This document shows, piece by piece, positions 14,233-20,816 of a stretch of 48,844 nucleotides of DNA. The notes under the pieces were generated by a model, which had not been told where the DNA came from, ran no database searches, and saw only the letters and a list, made by a program, of their open reading frames with translations. Position 1 is the first letter of the stretch; each line of letters begins with the position of its first letter. The translations under genes were made by a program, and so were the position numbers. The stretch is from a virus. The stretch is from the IMG/VR virus record IMGVR_UViG_3300031456_000005, positions 1-48,844 of that record; one strand, written 5' to 3'.

Positions 14233-14870
14233 GACCGCACCCGCCAGTCTTCTCTCGGATCCAGGTCCGGCCACGTCGCGCCCGCGAGCGGCTCGTCAGC
14301 CGGCCACTTCTCGAGCGACGGGTGCGGGGTGGTCTCCGCCCGGCGCATCCGCCAGAAGCACCCGCCGACCAGCACCAGCAGGCAGGCCAGGGTGAACCCG
14401 ACCTTCCCGGTGGCGCCGGCGATCGAGACCAGCACCGTGCCGAGCAGGCCGAGGCTGAGGACGGTGGCCAGGGACGCGCGACCCGCCTCGGTGCGCGCGC
14501 ACTCGGCGGCCCACCGGTCGTCGTCGGCGCACCACGCCGGGCCGGGTACCGGCTCGAAGCAGTCCAGGCAGATGTACCCGCCGTCGTTGCGCGCCCGGCT
14601 GTACGGGTGCGCGCAGGTGACCGGTGTGACGACCGTGGTCTTGTCGGCGCGGGACAGGCACAGCTGGCAGAACCGCCACCGGCGGTCGCCCACGTTGACG
14701 GTGACCTTGACGGCGCCGGAGCGACGGCACCGGGTGCAGGTCTGCTCGGTGGAGCGGGCCGGGCTGGTTACGGGGGGCGCGGCCAGCCCGGCCACGGTGC
14801 GGGAGGACGCACCGTCCCGGACCTCGGTACGGGGGCGATCCGAGGTCCGAGCGTCTTGGGAGGCGGTCAT
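14229..14870 (-). CDS. Membrane protein with cytoplasmic zinc finger
   Basis: A 213-aa protein. Residues 45-72 hold a CTRCRRSG...CQLC zinc finger and residues 100-113 a CLDCF pair. Two transmembrane helices follow (ATVLSLGLLGTVLVSIAGA and GFTLACLLVLVGGCFWRMRR). The C-terminal tail is acidic and Trp/Pro rich. The arrangement suggests a membrane-anchored DNA- or protein-binding adaptor, perhaps tethering replication or altering the host envelope (inference). Confidence 0.7.
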   Translation of the reverse strand: MTASQDARTSDRPRTEVRDGASSRTVAGLAAPPVTSPARSTEQTCTRCRRSGAVKVTVNVGDRRWRFCQLCLSRADKTTVVTPVTCAHPYSRARNDGGYICLDCFEPVPGPAWCADDDRWAAECARTEAGRASLATVLSLGLLGTVLVSIAGATGKVGFTLACLLVLVGGCFWRMRRAETTPHPSLEKWPADEPLAGATWPDLDPREDWRVRS

Positions 14871-15277
14871 GACGTCGCCTGCTTGGCTTCGGCGATGAGC
14901 TCGCGGAGGTAGTCGACGGCATGGTCGTCGTCGAAGCTGAAAAAGAGCTCGTCGGCCTCGTCCTCGGTGAGGCCGAGCAGCTGAGACCCGGCGCTAGCCA
15001 CGTCCACGGTGAAGGCGTAGCCGTCGCCGGAGAGCATCTTGACGGCCTCCAGAACATCGACGCCTTTCGCGATCAGGCTCCCTGACCAGACTGCTTCGGC
15101 GTCGGGGCTCAGGACGACGGCCCAACCGGCGATGCACTGGGTCGTGTTGCATCCCCGCCGAATGCCGTAGCAGTTCTGGTCGTGCATCTCGGGGTGCGCG
15201 GTGACCTGCTCGAGTACTGCTTCGGCGAGCGGCAGGTTCAGGACGACCGGGGTCGCCTCGGCGGCGAGGGCGGTCAC
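14867..15277 (-). CDS. Conserved actinophage hypothetical protein
   Basis: A 136-aa protein with the motif AHPEMHDQNCYGIRRGCNTT then CIAGWAVVL and LGLTEDEADELFF, a combination I recognise from many uncharacterised actinophage early proteins. Two Cys and a His may bind metal. GTG 15277 is preferred because of its GTGA overlap with the gene upstream. Function unknown. Confidence 0.75.
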   Translation of the reverse strand: MTALAAEATPVVLNLPLAEAVLEQVTAHPEMHDQNCYGIRRGCNTTQCIAGWAVVLSPDAEAVWSGSLIAKGVDVLEAVKMLSGDGYAFTVDVASAGSQLLGLTEDEADELFFSFDDDHAVDYLRELIAEAKQATS

Positions 15278-15918
15278 GATGCGACCTCGACGTCGCTGCT
15301 GCCGGTGAGCCGTCGGTGGGCTTCCGCCCACGTCATGGACATGTCGCCGTCGGCCGCCTCGATCAGGCTTTCGAGGTAGTCGCGCCGCCTCTTGTCGTGC
15401 GCAGCGAACCGGGCGGTCAGCTCTTCGCCCCGCTCGGCGTAGATCTGAAGATCCTTGAGTGGTGCCTCAATCGGCTCGAACTGGTCGAGCGGGAACAGGG
15501 TGCCTTGCGGGTCGGTCATCTCGGCCAGCTGCCGGGCGCGGTCGCGGGCGATCTCGGCCGACGTGCGGTAGTCAGCAGGGGGCTCGCCGTCGAGTCCGGG
15601 GAATGACGGGAACCCGGCCTGAGTGAGCTCGTACCAGGTCGGGAATTCCGTAATGGCATTACGGAATTCCGTCTCCGTTTTGTAGGTGCGGGCGCACCGC
15701 AGGCGCCACTGGAGCTCGCGCTCGGAGAGGACGACATCGCGCTTCGCGTGGGCCTCGATCAGCTCGGCCGCCGCGCCGGGGCGCAACTGGCTGCTGCCGG
15801 GGGCGAACAGGTCGGGGTCGGCCAGCAGGCGAAGGCCCTGCATCCACCGTTCGCGGATAGTGCCTGAGTCGCCGGTCGCGATCGTCCGGGACTGATTGAC
15901 GTACTGCGTGGTCTTCAT
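15274..15918 (-). CDS. Hypothetical protein, early operon
   Basis: A 214-aa protein, helical in its first half (VVLSERELQWRLRCARTYKT) and basic at the end (RRRDYLESLIEAADG). A perfect 29-bp palindrome (15642-15670) is embedded in its coding region and encodes EFRNAITEF. Second gene of the early leftward operon, immediately after the HTH gene. Related Streptomyces and Micromonospora phage proteins exist in my memory without function. Confidence 0.65.
   Translation of the reverse strand: MKTTQYVNQSRTIATGDSGTIRERWMQGLRLLADPDLFAPGSSQLRPGAAAELIEAHAKRDVVLSERELQWRLRCARTYKTETEFRNAITEFPTWYELTQAGFPSFPGLDGEPPADYRTSAEIARDRARQLAEMTDPQGTLFPLDQFEPIEAPLKDLQIYAERGEELTARFAAHDKRRRDYLESLIEAADGDMSMTWAEAHRRLTGSSDVEVAS
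15642..15670. repeat. Perfect 29-bp palindrome within a coding region
   Basis: GGAATTCCGTAATG is followed after one G by its exact reverse complement. The arms are AT-richer than the surrounding DNA and contain the self-complementary GGAATTCC. Possible binding site for a dimeric protein or a replication or packaging signal; no function is established. Confidence 0.7.
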
Positions 15919-16196
15919 GAGGCCACCGCCGACGTCTCGCCGGTGGAGGGATCGGCGGCCGAGTGGTCCTCGGCGTCGGGGACGTGCGCAACCTGCCGTG
16001 CGCTGGTCGGGCGCTCGCTGTCGCCGAACCAGTCGCGGAGCGTTTCCCAGGAGACCGTGACGCCGGAGACGGCCGAGAGGTCGGTGGCGATGGTTCGCCA
16101 GCTCAGCCGTTCCTTCCGGGCCGCCTCGACGTACGCCTGCAGGGAACGCCCCAGCCGGAGCTGGACCAGCTCATACTTGGGGGTGTTCTGTCTCAT
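15915..16196 (-). CDS. HTH DNA-binding protein, first gene of the early operon (Cro/activator-like)
   Basis: A 93-aa protein with a helix-turn-helix core (LSWRTIATDLSAVSGVTVSWETLRDWF), typical of small actinophage regulators encoded opposite the repressor. ATG 16196 has no Shine-Dalgarno but lies eight bases after a -10-like CAGATT with TTGACT 17 bp upstream, so translation is probably leaderless. A longer frame begins at TTG 16232, which is the -35 itself, and is rejected. It probably acts as Cro-like antagonist or early control protein. Confidence 0.75.
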   Translation of the reverse strand: MRQNTPKYELVQLRLGRSLQAYVEAARKERLSWRTIATDLSAVSGVTVSWETLRDWFGDSERPTSARQVAHVPDAEDHSAADPSTGETSAVAS

Positions 16197-16203
16197 GCCG
16201 CTG

Positions 16204-16232
16204 AATCTGTCACTGACAGACTTGCGAGTCAA
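16204..16232 (-). promoter_or_regulatory. Early leftward promoter (leaderless)
   Basis: Read on the minus strand: TTGACT at 16232-16227, a 17-bp spacer and CAGATT at 16209-16204, followed eight bases later by the ATG of the HTH gene (16196). The operator palindrome at 16206-16220 covers the -10 and part of the spacer, so repressor binding would shut off the early operon. Confidence 0.65.
16206..16220. promoter_or_regulatory. Operator palindrome CTGTCA-C-TGACAG
   Basis: A perfect 7-1-7 inverted repeat (TCTGTCA C TGACAGA). The half-site TGACAG recurs at 16271-16276 and 16283-16288 as a 12-bp direct repeat overlapping the repressor promoter, and related half-sites appear at 16641-16655. Candidate repressor binding sites controlling lysogeny. 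Confidence 0.65.
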
Positions 16233-16281
16233 GGGGAACGAGCATATGCACGTGCAGTTTCTTTGATCAGTGACAGAAAGC

Positions 16282-16308
16282 TTGACAGTTAGTGGGGCCG
16301 CCTACACC
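16282..16308 (+). promoter_or_regulatory. Repressor promoter (leaderless)
   Basis: TTGACA at 16282-16287, a 15-bp spacer and TACACC at 16303-16308, with the repressor ATG starting at 16317, eight bases later. There is no Shine-Dalgarno. The -35 overlaps a TGACAG operator half-site, allowing autoregulation. Confidence 0.55.
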
Positions 16309-16316
16309 CTGATGCA

Positions 16317-16751
16317 ATGACCGCACAACCTGTGGACGCTTGGGTCCCTGAGGACTCCCTAGCGAATCGACTGCTCTTGGTGCGCCGCCAGCTCGGCATG
16401 ACACAACGTCTCGCCGCCGAGGTCTGCGGACTCACCTTCGGGGAATGGCAGTCCCTGGAGGATGGCCGTGCTGCACGTGATATTGGTCGCAAGGTGGCCG
16501 CCATCAGTGCACACCTGCACGTCGACCGTGACTGGCTCATGTGGGGAGGTGCACTTTCCACTACCCCGCCCGCCGTTGACCAGGTAACATATGTTACTAA
16601 GCGTTATCGGATCGGCGCCGTCCGTGACATTCGCCCGAATCTGTCACGTTCTGACATCGTCCATTCACCGAACGCGACATCCCCCAAGCGTCCTAGAACC
16701 GCATTCAGGACTTACCCCGACACGCGGGCATGTCACAAGATCGCGTCATGA
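16317..16751 (+). CDS. Immunity repressor (HTH), overlapping the integrase gene
   Basis: A 144-aa protein with an XRE-like DNA-binding domain at residues 14-63 (ANRLLLVRRQLGMTQRLAAE, then VCGLTFGEWQSLEDG). Position, divergent control region and direct linkage to int identify it as the likely lysogeny repressor. Residues after about 85 are of low complexity, with lower third-position GC than the rest of the genome, and contain a 14-bp palindrome. Its stop overlaps the integrase start (ATGA). The layout resembles actinophages in which attP lies inside the repressor gene and integration shortens the protein (inference). Confidence 0.75.
   Translation: MTAQPVDAWVPEDSLANRLLLVRRQLGMTQRLAAEVCGLTFGEWQSLEDGRAARDIGRKVAAISAHLHVDRDWLMWGGALSTTPPAVDQVTYVTKRYRIGAVRDIRPNLSRSDIVHSPNATSPKRPRTAFRTYPDTRACHKIAS
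16584..16597. repeat. Palindrome in the repressor 3' half, possible attP or Int site
   Basis: GTAACATATGTTAC is a perfect 14-bp palindrome, AT-rich in a GC-rich genome, located in the 3' half of the repressor gene about 150 bases before the integrase start. It is a candidate for an integrase binding site or part of the attP core. No host attB sequence is available for comparison. Confidence 0.4.
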
Positions 16752-17599
16752 ACCCGACAAACCCACGGAACATCGAGACGCGGTGGACCGCCGCGATGCT
16801 CACCGAGGGCCATTCGAGGCACACCATCCGCCGCCGGATCGGCACCCTCACGCGCATCCAGAAAGCGCTGCGCAAAAGCGCCCTGGACCTCGACATCGAC
16901 GACATCACCCGCTGGCTGCAGCGCTACCCCGCCAGCGCCACCCGCGCCGCCTACTTCCACGACCTGGAAGCCTTCTACGCCTGGGCGAACCTCGCGGGCC
17001 TCGTCGACGACGACTACCGGTGCCCCACCGACCGGATCAAACGACCCCGCCAGCCCAAACGGCTGCCCCGGCCCATCAGCACCGAGCAGCTGTTCGCCGC
17101 CCTGGACACCGCCACCGGCGACGTCCTCGACTGGATCCGGCTCGGCGCCTACCAGGGCTGCCGGATCAGCGAGGCGGCCGCTGTGACGGGGGAGAACATC
17201 AGCGGCACCACCATCCGGATCCTCGGCAAACGCAACTCCGACAAGACCATCCCGTTGCATCCCGAGGTCGCGAGCATCGCGCACCGGAAACCCCGGCGCG
17301 GCTGGTGGTTTCCCGGCACCGGCATCACCGGGCACACCACCGCCCACCACATCGCCGAGAAGGTCTGCGAGCACTTCGACGAGCTCGGCGTCCCGGACTT
17401 CACCTACCACCGGCTGCGGCACTGGTGCGCGACCGAGATGCTCCGCTCCGGGGCGTCCCTGCCGGAGGTCCAGTTCTTCCTCCGCCACGAGGTGATCAGC
17501 TCCACGGTGCTCTACACCGAGATCCTCCGCGACGAGGTGGCCATCGCCGCGGCCCGGCTGCCCCGCCGGACCAGGCGGCCCCTCGCCGCCGCCAGCTAG
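16748..17599 (+). CDS. int: Tyrosine recombinase (integrase)
   Basis: A 283-aa integrase. The N-terminal 100 residues form a SAM-like core-binding domain. The catalytic domain shows R139 (GCRISEA), K161, H221-x-x-R224 (YHRLRHWCATEML), H247 (FLRHEVIS) and the nucleophile Y256 (VLYTEIL). ATG 16748 is chosen for its ATGA overlap with the repressor; an upstream ATG at 16730 also exists. There is no arm-binding domain of lambda type, so it is a short, simple integrase. The C terminus ends LAAAS, reminiscent of degradation-prone integrase tails (weak). A strong terminator follows. Confidence 0.93.
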   Translation: MNPTNPRNIETRWTAAMLTEGHSRHTIRRRIGTLTRIQKALRKSALDLDIDDITRWLQRYPASATRAAYFHDLEAFYAWANLAGLVDDDYRCPTDRIKRPRQPKRLPRPISTEQLFAALDTATGDVLDWIRLGAYQGCRISEAAAVTGENISGTTIRILGKRNSDKTIPLHPEVASIAHRKPRRGWWFPGTGITGHTTAHHIAEKVCEHFDELGVPDFTYHRLRHWCATEMLRSGASLPEVQFFLRHEVISSTVLYTEILRDEVAIAAARLPRRTRRPLAAAS

Positions 17600-17611
17600 C
17601 CCACCATTTGT

Positions 17612-17647
17612 GCCGGCCCGCCGGGGGCGCAACCCCGGCGGGCCGGC
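17612..17647 (+). terminator. Strong hairpin terminator after int
   Basis: A perfect 15-bp stem (GCCGGCCCGCCGGGG and its complement) with a GCGCAA loop begins 12 bases after the integrase stop. Confidence 0.8.
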
Positions 17648-17678
17648 TGAACCGACCAGACCCCACGGAGGTCCAGCC

Positions 17679-17999
17679 ATGACGATCCAACCACTCACCC
17701 CCACCGAACGCTCCTCTGGAATCGAGCCCCTGCCCGACGGGTGGTGCTACACCTGCTGGGGAAGCTCCTGCCGCAGGCCGCGCGACACCGCCCGGCACGA
17801 GCGGGCCAAGCCCGAGACCCTCGCCGTGACCGCCGAGCGGATCGCCTGGCGCACCCTGCTGGACGGCGAGATCCCGGTCCGGGTGGGCGATTGGACCGCC
17901 GGGCACCTCGACCTGATCAGGGCGGTCGCGACCGAGCTGCAGGACATCGTCGCCGGTGTTGAGGCGCTCGACCGCAGCCTGGCCAGGTCGGCCGACTAG
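17679..17999 (+). CDS. Hypothetical protein in the lysogeny block
   Basis: A 106-aa protein starting at ATG 17679, seven bases after GGAGG. The N terminus contains PDGWCYTCWGSSCRRPRD, a possible zinc-binding turn, followed by a helical region (TAERIAWRTLLDGEIPVRV, then LIRAVATELQDIVAG). It lies between two strong terminators (17612-17647 and 18005-18055), so it would need its own promoter or readthrough from int. No family recognised. Confidence 0.65.
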   Translation: MTIQPLTPTERSSGIEPLPDGWCYTCWGSSCRRPRDTARHERAKPETLAVTAERIAWRTLLDGEIPVRVGDWTAGHLDLIRAVATELQDIVAGVEALDRSLARSAD

Positions 18000-18004
18000 G
18001 CGGG

Positions 18005-18055
18005 GCCGCGCGGGCGGGCCGTGGTGGTGGAGGGGAACCACACCGCCCGCGCGGC
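18005..18055. terminator. Bidirectional terminator between convergent genes
   Basis: A perfect 13-bp stem (GCCGCGCGGGCGG and its complement) encloses a 25-nt loop that contains a second GTGGT/ACCAC pairing. It sits just after the plus-strand gene ending at 17999 and just before the end of the minus-strand gene at 18059. Confidence 0.75.
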
Positions 18056-18058
18056 AAC

Positions 18059-18286
18059 TCAGGGGGCGGCGCTCACGTACATGATCGCCCGCGTGTCCTC
18101 GCTGAAGCCGACCCGGCCGACGCCGGGGATCTCCAGGGGCAGGTACTCCAGCTCGGAACCCCGCGGCTCCGGCCAAGCCAGGAACACCACCACCCGCGCC
18201 GGATCGTGCCAGTCGTGGGTGGTGTGGTGCACGACGTACCCGCGCTCGCGCAGCCAGGTCATCACCTCGGCTGGTTCCAGCGCCAT
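18059..18286 (-). CDS. Small hypothetical protein
   Basis: A 75-aa protein, convergent with the plus-strand gene ending at 17999. It has an N-terminal helix (EPAEVMTWLRERGYVVHHTT), then strands (ARVVVFLAWPEP, LEYLPLEIPGVG). ATG 18286 is preceded by a weak AGGGG. It might be expressed divergently from the XRE gene at 18490. Function unknown. Confidence 0.55.
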   Translation of the reverse strand: MALEPAEVMTWLRERGYVVHHTTHDWHDPARVVVFLAWPEPRGSELEYLPLEIPGVGRVGFSEDTRAIMYVSAAP

Positions 18287-18489
18287 GACCAGGGCCCCTG
18301 TGCTCGTCCGTCGGGTTGATCGCCCCGCCCCGGCCGGCTCGGCGTACGGCACGACCTGGGGCGGGGGTTGCAACACACCGTAGGACAATCCTCCGAATGA
18401 GTGAACATCTTCTCTCGCACACAGACGATTTGTACGCTCACCCGGTTGGCTCTGTGCTGCGCCGGACGCTTCTCCGTACGGTCCGTCGC
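18287..18489. promoter_or_regulatory. Divergent intergenic control region
   Basis: This 203-bp stretch separates a leftward and a rightward gene and holds no convincing coding frame: codons of the frame upstream of 18490 have low third-position GC. A TACGGT at 18477-18482 lies seven bases before the ATG at 18490, matching the leaderless promoter pattern found elsewhere in the genome. The AT-richer part is 18390-18450. Confidence 0.45.
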
Positions 18490-18732
18490 ATGGCCGCACT
18501 GGAGGACGTCATCGCCGCGAACGTGCGCGGCCACCGGGCGCGGCTCAAGCTCACCCAGCGCCAGCTCGGCGAGCGCCTCGGGATGGCCGGCGACACCGTG
18601 TCCGACATCGAGACCGGCCGCCGGACCATCGCCGCCAACGACCTGCCGCGCCTGTGCGCGGCCCTCGACATCACGTTCGCCGAGCTGGTCCAGCGGGCCG
18701 AGCCGGGGGACCTGCGAGCGCTCGGGCTCTGA
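18490..18732 (+). CDS. XRE-family regulator
   Basis: An 80-aa Cro/CI-type helix-turn-helix protein covering nearly the whole chain: VRGHRARLKLTQRQLGERLG, then MAGDTVSDIETGRRTIAAND and LPRLCAALDITFAELV. I choose ATG 18490 because a TACGGT -10-like box lies exactly seven bases upstream, suggesting a leaderless message, and because codons before it do not look coding. It may regulate the MmpS-like gene 75 bp downstream or act as a second lysogeny regulator. Confidence 0.75.
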   Translation: MAALEDVIAANVRGHRARLKLTQRQLGERLGMAGDTVSDIETGRRTIAANDLPRLCAALDITFAELVQRAEPGDLRALGL

Positions 18733-18806
18733 CCGCCCGGCGCTCGGTGCTGGAAGATTTCCCGAATCGCCGGACAAATCACCGACCGGGGCGCACCATC
18801 AGCCTC

Positions 18807-19250
18807 ATGGTCGAAGTCAAACGCAAGCCCGTGATCGTCCTGGTCGTCGCCCTGACCGCGGCGGCGATCATCGGCGTCCTGAACGGCGGGTTGTCGCCGG
18901 TCGGTGCGCCGGCCACCGCCGCGCCGCTCGCCGCCGACACGGCGACAGTCCCCACCACGCGGATCGTCGAGATCACCCTGACCGGTGAAGGCGTGACGTC
19001 GGCGGATATCACGATGCGGGTCGGCAACGACACTTCGCAGGAGAGCGTGGACGTCCCGATGGCGGATGAATTAACCGGCGAGCCGGGCATGACGTTTGCC
19101 GTTCCAGCCGGAACCTTCGTCTACTTCTCGGCCCAGATAGAGAACGATTACGGTGCGTTGGACTGCGAGCTGACGGTGAACGACGTCCAGGTCTCCGTCA
19201 GCCACGCGGACGTCGCCTACGGCATCGTGACCTGCTCCGGCAGGGTCTGA
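18807..19250 (+). CDS. MmpS-like membrane-anchored exported protein
   Basis: A 147-aa protein with an N-terminal signal anchor (KPVIVLVVALTAAAIIGVL) and an extracellular beta domain (EITLTGEGVTSADITMRVG, then FSAQIENDYGALDCELTVND and YGIVTC) with two Cys that could form a disulfide. The strand pattern matches MmpS family proteins, which in mycobacteria partner MmpL lipid transporters. Being in the lysogeny block it may be expressed from the prophage and modify the host surface or block superinfection (inference). A CACCAT box seven bases upstream of the ATG, with CGGACA 17 bp before it, may drive a leaderless transcript. Confidence 0.65.
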   Translation: MVEVKRKPVIVLVVALTAAAIIGVLNGGLSPVGAPATAAPLAADTATVPTTRIVEITLTGEGVTSADITMRVGNDTSQESVDVPMADELTGEPGMTFAVPAGTFVYFSAQIENDYGALDCELTVNDVQVSVSHADVAYGIVTCSGRV

Positions 19251-19264
19251 CCGCAAACGACGAA

Positions 19265-19334
19265 ACCGCCCCACCCGAAGGTGAGGCGGTCCGTCTTCCG
19301 GAGCCGAGCGATGCGGAAACGCTACCCGCATCGC
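19265..19334. terminator. Tandem hairpins between convergent operons
   Basis: The first hairpin (19265-19290) has an 11-bp stem with one mismatch and a CGAA loop. The second (19308-19334) has a perfect 9-bp stem (GCGATGCGG) and 9-nt loop. They separate the plus-strand lysogeny genes from the end of the minus-strand lysis operon. From 19335 to 19460 I see no gene. Confidence 0.7.
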
Positions 19335-19460
19335 CCCCGGGTCTTACTCTGCGGCGGGGGGACAGGGAGCCGCTGTGATGGCCTTCGGCTGGCCGCCGGA
19401 TCGCGACCCGCCTGGTGGCGTGTGGTCGGCCCGGACATCCATTCCCTCAGCGTCCCCCCT

Positions 19461-19853
19461 CTATGTGGAGGCTGGGTGCGGTGATGCTAACCCAAGCGCC
19501 GACCAGGCCATCGGACCAGCCACATACCAGTCGACGAACGGGCGGCGGCCGGACTCGGCGAGCAGCGGACAGCCGACCGCCGCGTCATCGATGTAGAGGT
19601 TCGCGTACTGCTTCGGCGAGGTGGACCAGCTCTGCTCGGGGTTCTCGTTGATACCCCAGAACGCCACGCCCCGCTCGGCACAGAACTCGACAGCCTCGGC
19701 CAGCGTCTGGTCGCTGCGCATCGTCCAGAGGATCAGCTTCACGCCCGCGCCCTGGAACCGGAGCAGCCAGTCGAACGCCCCCTCGACCTCGGCGCCGATC
19801 GCCGGGTATTCGTGCTCGACGAGCGTTCCGTCGAAGTCGACTGCGACGATCAA
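19461..19853 (-). CDS. HAD-superfamily phosphatase
   Basis: A 130-aa protein with the HAD motif I DFDGTL at residues 6-11, motif II-like LWTMRS and motif IV region IDDAAVGC, as in small phage or bacterial HAD hydrolases lacking a cap domain. It starts with TTG 19853, six bases after AAGGAG that spans the stop of the upstream gene. The substrate is unknown; a nucleotide or sugar phosphate is typical. It closes the late operon. Confidence 0.75.
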   Translation of the reverse strand: MIVAVDFDGTLVEHEYPAIGAEVEGAFDWLLRFQGAGVKLILWTMRSDQTLAEAVEFCAERGVAFWGINENPEQSWSTSPKQYANLYIDDAAVGCPLLAESGRRPFVDWYVAGPMAWSALGLASPHPAST

Positions 19854-19856
19854 CGG

Positions 19857-20030
19857 CTACTCCTTCGGCTTGTTGGGGATCTGGAACACGGCCAGCCCGG
19901 CGACGATCGCCGCGCCGACGATGGTCGCGATCTCCGCGTTGGTGAAACCGTCCGGGTAGGCGGTGATCCCGGCCGCTACTGCTGCGGCCACGCCGGCGGC
20001 GAGCGCCTTGCGGATCGTGGCGAGGTTCAT
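19857..20030 (-). CDS. Small membrane protein, holin candidate
   Basis: A 57-aa protein preceded by AGGAGT. It has two hydrophobic stretches (ALAAGVAAAVAAGITAY and IATIVGAAIVAGLAVFQ) separated by a short polar turn and ends with a charged tail (PNKPKE). Size, topology and location three genes after the endolysin make it a plausible holin or antiholin. Three other small membrane proteins in this cassette compete for that role. Confidence 0.65.
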   Translation of the reverse strand: MNLATIRKALAAGVAAAVAAGITAYPDGFTNAEIATIVGAAIVAGLAVFQIPNKPKE

Positions 20031-20032
20031 GG

Positions 20033-20386
20033 TCACTCCTTGGGGTTTCGTGCATGAGGTGCTGGTTGCTGCGGGCGTTTCTCCAGGTCACCCTCATCGG
20101 GTGAGCCCTCGCGCAGCGCCTGGATCGTGATGATGAACCGCCACCACAGGACGACCACCACCAGCCCGAACGCGGCGACCCGCAGGCCCTGGAACCAGGA
20201 CGAGTCACCGAAGATCTGCCGGACGCACCCCAGGACGAGCGGGATGGACACCGCCGCCATGTAGGCCATCAGGTGCCTGCCCCAGGTGCTGCGCCACCAG
20301 GTGACCCTGGAGAACACGATCACCGACCCCACGGCGGGGACCGCAGCGATCCACAGCAGGATGTTGCCGACGAGCTGGACGCTCAC
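20033..20386 (-). CDS. Membrane protein of the lysis cassette, holin candidate
   Basis: A 117-aa protein with three transmembrane segments (NILLWIAAVPAVGSVIVF, MAYMAAVSIPLVLGCV and LRVAAFGLVVVVLWWRF) and a polar C-terminal tail. Proteins starting this way (LLWIAAVPAVGS, then TWGRHLM) are frequent next to actinophage endolysins. GTG 20386 overlaps the stop of the gene upstream. Likely a pore-forming or regulatory holin component. Confidence 0.7.
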   Translation of the reverse strand: MSVQLVGNILLWIAAVPAVGSVIVFSRVTWWRSTWGRHLMAYMAAVSIPLVLGCVRQIFGDSSWFQGLRVAAFGLVVVVLWWRFIITIQALREGSPDEGDLEKRPQQPAPHARNPKE

Positions 20387-20565
20387 GCACGCCCTCCCCG
20401 CATCGCCTGGTGCATCCGAGCCGTGATCCGGTTCTCCTGGTGCAGCTCGCGGACCTCATCGGCGAGGCGATGCGTTTGCGCCTGCTGGGCTTTGCTCTTC
20501 TCCACCTGGGCTTTCGCTTCCTGAATCCCGGGCCGCAACCGCAGCCACCGCGTCAGGCTGATCAT
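20383..20565 (-). CDS. Small coiled-coil protein of the lysis region
   Basis: A 60-aa helical protein (GIQEAKAQVEKSKAQQAQTH, then LADEVRELHQENRI) with a coiled-coil pattern and a basic end. Similar short helical proteins lie beside holin genes in many actinophages without an assigned role. Coupled by 4-bp overlaps to both neighbours. Confidence 0.65.
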   Translation of the reverse strand: MISLTRWLRLRPGIQEAKAQVEKSKAQQAQTHRLADEVRELHQENRITARMHQAMRGGRA

Positions 20566-20816
20566 GAGGCCACCTCGCCCGCGGCCTCCGGCAGTGCCCG
20601 CAGAACATCGCGGGTCGCCCGACCGGTGCTGGCCAGCTCCTGGTTGATCTCCTGCTGGATCGTGAACGCCTCACGCCAGTACCCGCGTTCGGAACCGGCG
20701 ACCAGGTCGCCGCGCAGGATCGACCTGACGAACGCTGCGTTGAGGCCCACGCTGACGAGGATGACCAGCAGCAGAACCGCGACCACCGGGTTGTCGGGGA
20801 CAGCAGGCAGAGTCAC
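20562..20816 (-). CDS. Single-span membrane protein of the lysis region
   Basis: An 84-aa protein with one N-terminal transmembrane helix (PVVAVLLLVILVSVGLNAAF) and a cytoplasmic or periplasmic helical domain (YWREAFTIQQEINQELASTG). GTG 20816 overlaps the endolysin stop. It could be a holin, antiholin or spanin-like component. Confidence 0.65.
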   Translation of the reverse strand: MTLPAVPDNPVVAVLLLVILVSVGLNAAFVRSILRGDLVAGSERGYWREAFTIQQEINQELASTGRATRDVLRALPEAAGEVAS

